This document shows positions 60,200 to 64,000 of a stretch of DNA of 64,000 bases, piece by piece. The DNA lies in NCBI RefSeq assembly GCF_002163675.1, contig NZ_CP019334.1, positions 2,833,501 through 2,897,500 on the forward strand, read 5' to 3'. The stretch's first letter is position 1. Each line of letters starts with the position of its first letter. Position numbers and translations under genes: made by a program. This DNA is from Polaribacter sp. SA4-12. Lineage in GTDB: Bacteria > Bacteroidota > Bacteroidia > Flavobacteriales > Flavobacteriaceae. Under the pieces are notes generated by a model. It was not told where the DNA came from, made no database searches, and saw nothing but the letters and a program-made list of their open reading frames with translations.

Positions 60200-61000
60200 A
60201 TGAATAAAGCTACTTCTAATAACGATAAAAAAAATAAATTTAATTACGATAAAGAACTTGCAAAACTGCATATAGAATTAGTCCATTTACAAGAATGGGT
60301 TAAAAGTCAAGGATTAAAAGTAGTTATCATTTTTGAAGGAAGAGATGCTTCTGGAAAAGGAGGAACTATAAAACGGTTTACAGAACCTTTAAACCCTAGA
60401 ATTTGTAAAGTAGTTGCTTTGGGTGTACCTACAGAAAGAGAGAAAACACAATGGTATTTTCAACGATATGTTCAATATTTACCTGCTGCAGGCGAAATAG
60501 TTTTGCTTGATAGAAGTTGGTATAATAGAGCAGGTGTAGAAAAAGTAATGGGTTTTTGTACAAATGATGAATATGATGAGTTTTTACGTTCTTGTCCAGA
60601 ATTTGAACGCATGTTAGTTAGATCTGGAACTGTTGTTTTAAAATATTGGTTTTCTGTAAGTGATGAAGAACAAGAGAGACGCTTTAAAAACCGTATTTCG
60701 AATCCTTTAAAAAGATGGAAATTTAGTCCGATGGATTTAGAGTCTCGTTCTCGTTGGTTAGAATATTCTAAAGCTAAAGATCAAATGTTTGCTCATACAG
60801 ATACCAAACAAGTTCCTTGGTTTGTTGTAGATTCTGATAATAAAAAGAAAGCAAGATTAAATTGTATTAGTCATGTTTTAAGTAAAATACCTTATGAAAA
60901 AATAGACGTAAAACCGATAGAACTTCCTCCTTTACCAGACGGAAAAGCCTATGTGCGTCCACCAATGGATTATCAAACATTTGTGCCAGAAAAATTTTAA
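60200..61000 (+). CDS. ppk2: Polyphosphate kinase 2
   Basis: Transfers phosphate between polyphosphate and nucleoside di- or monophosphates. The P-loop is FEGRDASGKGGTIKRFTE (Walker A at 47-55), with the lid arginines in LGVPTEREKTQWYFQRY, Walker B LLDRSWYNRAGVEKVMGFC, and RRFKNRISNPLKRWKFSPMD. At 266 residues it is a single-domain class I/III-size enzyme; the class cannot be fixed by eye. Followed by a strong GAAA-loop terminator. Confidence 0.92.
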   Translation: MNKATSNNDKKNKFNYDKELAKLHIELVHLQEWVKSQGLKVVIIFEGRDASGKGGTIKRFTEPLNPRICKVVALGVPTEREKTQWYFQRYVQYLPAAGEIVLLDRSWYNRAGVEKVMGFCTNDEYDEFLRSCPEFERMLVRSGTVVLKYWFSVSDEEQERRFKNRISNPLKRWKFSPMDLESRSRWLEYSKAKDQMFAHTDTKQVPWFVVDSDNKKKARLNCISHVLSKIPYEKIDVKPIELPPLPDGKAYVRPPMDYQTFVPEKF

Positions 61001-61008
61001 AATTATAG

Positions 61009-61038
61009 AAAAGATGAATAGAAATATTCATCTTTTTT
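61009..61038 (+). terminator. Terminator after ppk2
   Basis: Twelve-base perfect stem AAAAGATGAATA / TATTCATCTTTT with a GAAA tetraloop and T-run, directly after the stop. Confidence 0.9.
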
Positions 61039-61099
61039 ATTTTACTTCTTCATTTATAATTAATGCTTTATTTCTATCAATAAAAAATAATTTAATATC

Positions 61100-61125
61100 A
61101 ATAGAAGATAAATTTATCTTCTATT
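61100..61125. promoter_or_regulatory. 26-bp perfect palindrome, probable NsrR-like operator
   Basis: Left arm AATAGAAGATAAA (61100-61112) and right arm TTTATCTTCTATT (61113-61125) are exact inverted copies. The core AAGATAAATTTATCTT resembles known NsrR sites (AAGATG-type half-sites ending in ATTT/AAAT). It overlaps the expected -33 region of the promoter whose -7 box is at 61137-61144, a repressing position. The first gene downstream encodes an Rrf2 Fe-S regulator, so autoregulation is likely. Confidence 0.75.
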
Positions 61126-61136
61126 AATATTTTTTG

Positions 61137-61144
61137 TAGTTTTG
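61137..61144 (+). promoter_or_regulatory. -7 promoter box of the nitric oxide module
   Basis: TAGTTTTG matches TAnnTTTG, 12 bp after the 26-bp palindrome and 17 bp before the ATG at 61162. Confidence 0.6.
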
Positions 61145-61161
61145 CAGCATAAAATAAATGT

Positions 61162-61596
61162 ATGTTTTCAAAAACGTGTGAATATGGCTTAAGAGCTGTT
61201 ATTTTTATTGCTCAACAAACTAAATCAGAAAAGAAAGTAGGTATTACTACTATTTCTGAGGCAATAGATTCTCCACAAGCTTTTACTGCAAAGATTTTGC
61301 AACAACTGACAAAGAATAAAATTACACAATCTATTAAAGGTCCAACTGGAGGTTTCTTTATTGATAAGACAAAATTAAAAACAATTACGTTAAGTAATAT
61401 TGTTGAGGTTTTAGATGGCGATACTATTTATACAGGTTGTGGCTTAGGTTTACACGAGTGTAATGATAACAAACCATGTCCTTTACACTTTAAGTTTATA
61501 GCAATTAGAGAAGAACTAAAAAAAATGCTAGAAAGCACAACATTATTAGAACTTTCTGAAGATAAAAACCTTCAAAACTATTATCTAAAAAACTAA
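61162..61596 (+). CDS. Rrf2-family Fe-S transcriptional regulator, NsrR-like
   Basis: Winged-helix DNA-binding protein: SKTCEYGLRAVIFIAQQ at the start, the recognition region ISEAIDSPQAFTAKILQQL, KGPTGGFFID wing, and three cysteines at 93, 100 and 106 (C-x6-C-x5-C) that should bind a cluster, as in NsrR, IscR and RsrR. Upstream of a cupin and a nitric oxide reductase gene, it most likely senses NO, releasing the 61100-61125 operator. The NsrR assignment comes from context, as the family is broad. Confidence 0.88.
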   Translation: MFSKTCEYGLRAVIFIAQQTKSEKKVGITTISEAIDSPQAFTAKILQQLTKNKITQSIKGPTGGFFIDKTKLKTITLSNIVEVLDGDTIYTGCGLGLHECNDNKPCPLHFKFIAIREELKKMLESTTLLELSEDKNLQNYYLKN

Positions 61597-61665
61597 AAAT
61601 TTATTCCAATAAAGGATATTAAGACCCTTTATTCCTAATTATTAAAATCAACTAAATTAAATATT

Positions 61666-62004
61666 ATGATTACAGCTTCAATAACAAAAAACATCACCTA
61701 TAAAGAAGATAAGCCAACAATAACGTTGCTTATGGAAACTGAAACTACTAAAGAAATAAGAGTAGTGATGCGCAAAGGACAAGAAATGAAAGAACATTCT
61801 GCACCAAAACCAATTGTTATAGAGATGTTTGAAGGTGAAATTAATTTTGGTGTCAATAAAAAAGTATTAAATCTTAAAAAGGGAGATTTAATTGCATTAG
61901 ATGCAAATTTACCCCATGATTTAGTATGTACAGAAGATGCTATTGTAAGATTAACATTAGCAAAAGCAGATTCAATAAAAAGAGTAAACGACGTAGTCTC
62001 TTAA
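61666..62004 (+). CDS. Cupin-domain protein, 112 aa
   Basis: A single small beta-barrel: MRKGQEMKEHSAPKPIVIEM then NFGVNKKVLNLKKGDLIALD and PHDLVCTEDAIVRLTLAK are the two cupin motifs, with His in E-H-S and Leu-Pro-His as possible metal ligands. Genes of this type often sit beside Rrf2 regulators and NO reductases or denitrification genes. The function is not known; it may bind metal or protect the enzyme. Sits 69 bp after the regulator and 28 bp before norB. Confidence 0.82.
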   Translation: MITASITKNITYKEDKPTITLLMETETTKEIRVVMRKGQEMKEHSAPKPIVIEMFEGEINFGVNKKVLNLKKGDLIALDANLPHDLVCTEDAIVRLTLAKADSIKRVNDVVS

Positions 62005-62032
62005 ATTTATAAAAATAGATTAAATCAATAAA

Positions 62033-64000
62033 ATGAAGAAAATTTGGATTGCTTTTATAAGTGTAGTTGTACTCTCTTTTGCAGTACTAATTTGGGTAGG
62101 AACAGAAGTCTATCAAAAACAGCCACCAATTCCAGAAAAGGTAGTAGTTAAAGATACAGATGAAGTTTTTTATACAATTGAAGACATACAAATAGGTCAA
62201 AATGTTTGGGAATCTATTGGAGGTATGGAAGTGGGTTCAATTTGGGGACATGGAAGTTATGTAGCACCAGATTGGTCTGCAGATTGGATTCATAGAGAAG
62301 CTGTTTTTATGCTAGATTTATGGGCCAAAAAAGATTTCAATAAGAAATACGACGATTTAGATGTTGAGAATAAGGCAGCTATAAAGGCTCGTTTAATAAA
62401 AGATATTAAAACGAATACGTATAACTCTGCAACAAAAACAATTATAATTTCTCAAGAAAGAGTTGCTGCAATAAATAATAATATTCAACATTTTAGCGAC
62501 ATATTTTCTAAAGGGAATGAAAGATATGCTATTCCTGAAGGAGCTTTAACAGATGAAGTTAAGCTAAAGCAATTAAACGCTTTTTTCTTTTGGACTTCTT
62601 GGGCTGCAAGTACTAACAGAATAGGTAAAGAGTATACATATACTTCTAACTGGCCACATGAACCTTTAATAGATAATAATATTACAGATGGTTCTATAAT
62701 TTGGTCTGGTTTATCAATTGTATTGTTACTTGTTTTTATTGGAATCTTATCATTCTATTACTTGAGAAATCACGAAAAAGGAGAATCTCTTACAAAACCA
62801 GATTCAGATCCATTACAGAATATGAAATTAGTGAAATCTCAAACAGCAGTATTAAAATACTTCTTTGTAATTTCTTTATTAATTGGTTTACAAGTCATTT
62901 TAGGAATTATAACGGTTCATTATACTGTAGAAGGACAAAGTTTCTTCGGTTTCGATTTAGCAAAATATTTACCTTATTCTGTAAGTAGAACTTGGCATAC
63001 ACAATTGGCTGTTTTTTGGATTGCTGCAACTTGGTTAGCAACAGGATTATTTTTAGCGCCAATGATTTCTAAAAAAGAAATGAAATACCAACTTTTCGGA
63101 ATCAACTTCCTTTTTGTTGCATTAATCGTTATTGTACTAGGTTCTATGTTAGGAGAATGGTTAGGAGTTCATCAATTTTTAGACTTAACAACCAACTTTT
63201 TCTTTGGTCACCAAGGATATGAATACATGGATTTAGGTAGATTCTGGCAAATATTTTTAGGAATCGGTCTTGTTTTATGGGTTGTAATGGTTAGTAGACA
63301 TATTTTATATGCAATTAGAAAAAACGACGAATCTAAACACTTATTAATTATTCTATTAATATCTGTTATGGCAATTGGTATGTTTTTCTTCTCTGGATTA
63401 ATGTATGGAGAAAACAGTAGTTTACCAGTAATTAACTATTGGAGATGGTGGTTAGTTCACCTGTGGGTAGAAGGATTCTTCGAAGTTTTTGCAACGGTAG
63501 TGATCGCGTTTATTTTCTCTAGAATGGAAATAATTTCAGCTAAAACTGCTGGTAGAGTTTCTATTGCTTCTGCATCTATATTTTTAGCAGGTGGAATTAT
63601 CGGTACTTTACACCATTTATATTATTCTGGTACGCCAGTTCAAGCTATCGCTTTAGGAGCAACATTTAGTGCTTTAGAAGTTGTGCCTTTAACTTTAATG
63701 GGATTTGAAATTAGAGAAAATTGGAACCTCTTAAAAAGCAAAAAATGGATTCAGAATTATAAATGGCCAATTTTCTTCTTTATCTCTGTTTCTTTTTGGA
63801 ACTTCTTAGGAGCCGGAGTATTTGGTTTCTTAATTAATCCACCAATTGCATTGTACTATATTCAAGGTTTAAATACAACAGCAGTTCATGCACATACCGC
63901 TTTATTTGGTGTTTACGGAATGTTAGGAATGGGCTTTATTATTATCTGTTTACGTTTTTATTCTGATAGAGCTTGGAGCAATACAAAACTAAAAAGAGCT
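62033..64000 (+). CDS. norB: Quinol-type nitric oxide reductase large subunit, truncated by the window edge
   Basis: Reduces 2 NO to N2O in the inner membrane with electrons from quinol. The frame starts ATG at 62033 (MKKIWIAFISVVVLSFAVLI) and stays open for 656 codons to the edge; the C-terminus of about 100 residues is missing. An N-terminal domain fused to the membrane core (GQNVWESIGGMEVGSIWGHG, APDWSADWIHRE) marks the single-chain qNor type. Later features are the heme ligand in SRTWHTQLAVFWIAATWLAT, VHLWVEGFFEVFATVVIAF with His/Glu of the FeB site, and HHLYYSGTP. The other subunit norC is absent, as expected. Confidence 0.93.
   Translation, partial: MKKIWIAFISVVVLSFAVLIWVGTEVYQKQPPIPEKVVVKDTDEVFYTIEDIQIGQNVWESIGGMEVGSIWGHGSYVAPDWSADWIHREAVFMLDLWAKKDFNKKYDDLDVENKAAIKARLIKDIKTNTYNSATKTIIISQERVAAINNNIQHFSDIFSKGNERYAIPEGALTDEVKLKQLNAFFFWTSWAASTNRIGKEYTYTSNWPHEPLIDNNITDGSIIWSGLSIVLLLVFIGILSFYYLRNHEKGESLTKPDSDPLQNMKLVKSQTAVLKYFFVISLLIGLQVILGIITVHYTVEGQSFFGFDLAKYLPYSVSRTWHTQLAVFWIAATWLATGLFLAPMISKKEMKYQLFGINFLFVALIVIVLGSMLGEWLGVHQFLDLTTNFFFGHQGYEYMDLGRFWQIFLGIGLVLWVVMVSRHILYAIRKNDESKHLLIILLISVMAIGMFFFSGLMYGENSSLPVINYWRWWLVHLWVEGFFEVFATVVIAFIFSRMEIISAKTAGRVSIASASIFLAGGIIGTLHHLYYSGTPVQAIALGATFSALEVVPLTLMGFEIRENWNLLKSKKWIQNYKWPIFFFISVSFWNFLGAGVFGFLINPPIALYYIQGLNTTAVHAHTALFGVYGMLGMGFIIICLRFYSDRAWSNTKLKRA

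Noticed and set aside
62701..62988. Plus-strand 95-codon frame inside norB.
   Set aside because: It is an alternative frame of the nitric oxide reductase, whose own frame is uninterrupted from 62033 to the window edge.

Overview
The window is AT-rich (roughly 30% GC by eye) and comes from a member of the Bacteroidota, almost certainly a marine Flavobacteriaceae of the Polaribacter/Tenacibaculum type. The evidence is the many lipoproteins with short lipoboxes, starts with no Shine-Dalgarno sequence, TAnnTTTG promoter boxes, the atpBEFHAG cluster without atpDC, a SprE/PorW gliding/type IX secretion lipoprotein, a TPR-LuxR-type regulator and dispersed palindromes typical of flavobacteria. No rRNA, tRNA, CRISPR array or prophage was seen.

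Layout. 1-3.9 kb: unknown genes, an intergenic stretch with three CACTG palindromes and a dead fragment of a LuxE-like gene, a lipoprotein, mscL, and the intact LuxE-like gene. 4-7.8 kb: an operon of four small lipoproteins, an ECF sigma factor whose reading frame has no ATG/GTG/TTG start, and a fused anti-sigma/beta-barrel protein. 7.9-11 kb: a small unknown protein, a lipoprotein isoaspartyl peptidase and an ALDH7-type aldehyde dehydrogenase. 11-14.8 kb: a GH64/thaumatin-like protein and a second ECF sigma/anti-sigma/DUF4097-like operon. 14.9-18.5 kb: a DUF1800-DUF1501 pair and two unknown proteins. 18.5-21.3 kb: an AlbA_2-type protein, an aldo/keto reductase and a short-chain dehydrogenase, tightly packed. 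21.5-27.4 kb: two lipoproteins, a GH3 glycosidase and a TPR-HTH regulator.

27.5-35.9 kb is one long minus-strand unit: sprE/porW, bactofilin, atpZ-like gene, a small membrane protein, atpB, atpE, atpF, atpH, atpA and atpG. Hairpins lie after atpE and between atpA and atpG. 36.0-42.6 kb is the most unusual locus: a PadR-family repressor heads an operon of six tandem paralogous membrane proteins (shared N-terminal E-[LIV]-[LIV]-D-H motif) followed by an ABC permease and ATPase. A frameshifted IS110 transposase (42.9-43.9 kb) lies directly upstream.

44-64 kb is mostly housekeeping and secreted enzymes: thioredoxin, a prolyl oligopeptidase, a flavin monooxygenase, an M13 peptidase, an orphan ABC ATPase, a sortilin/BNR beta-propeller protein, an RhlE-type helicase, an M24 aminopeptidase, a KDG kinase with an 18-bp palindrome at its promoter, an alpha/beta hydrolase and PPK2. 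The right end is a nitric oxide detoxification module: an Rrf2 (NsrR-like) Fe-S regulator behind a perfect 26-bp palindrome, a cupin, and a quinol-type nitric oxide reductase cut by the window edge.
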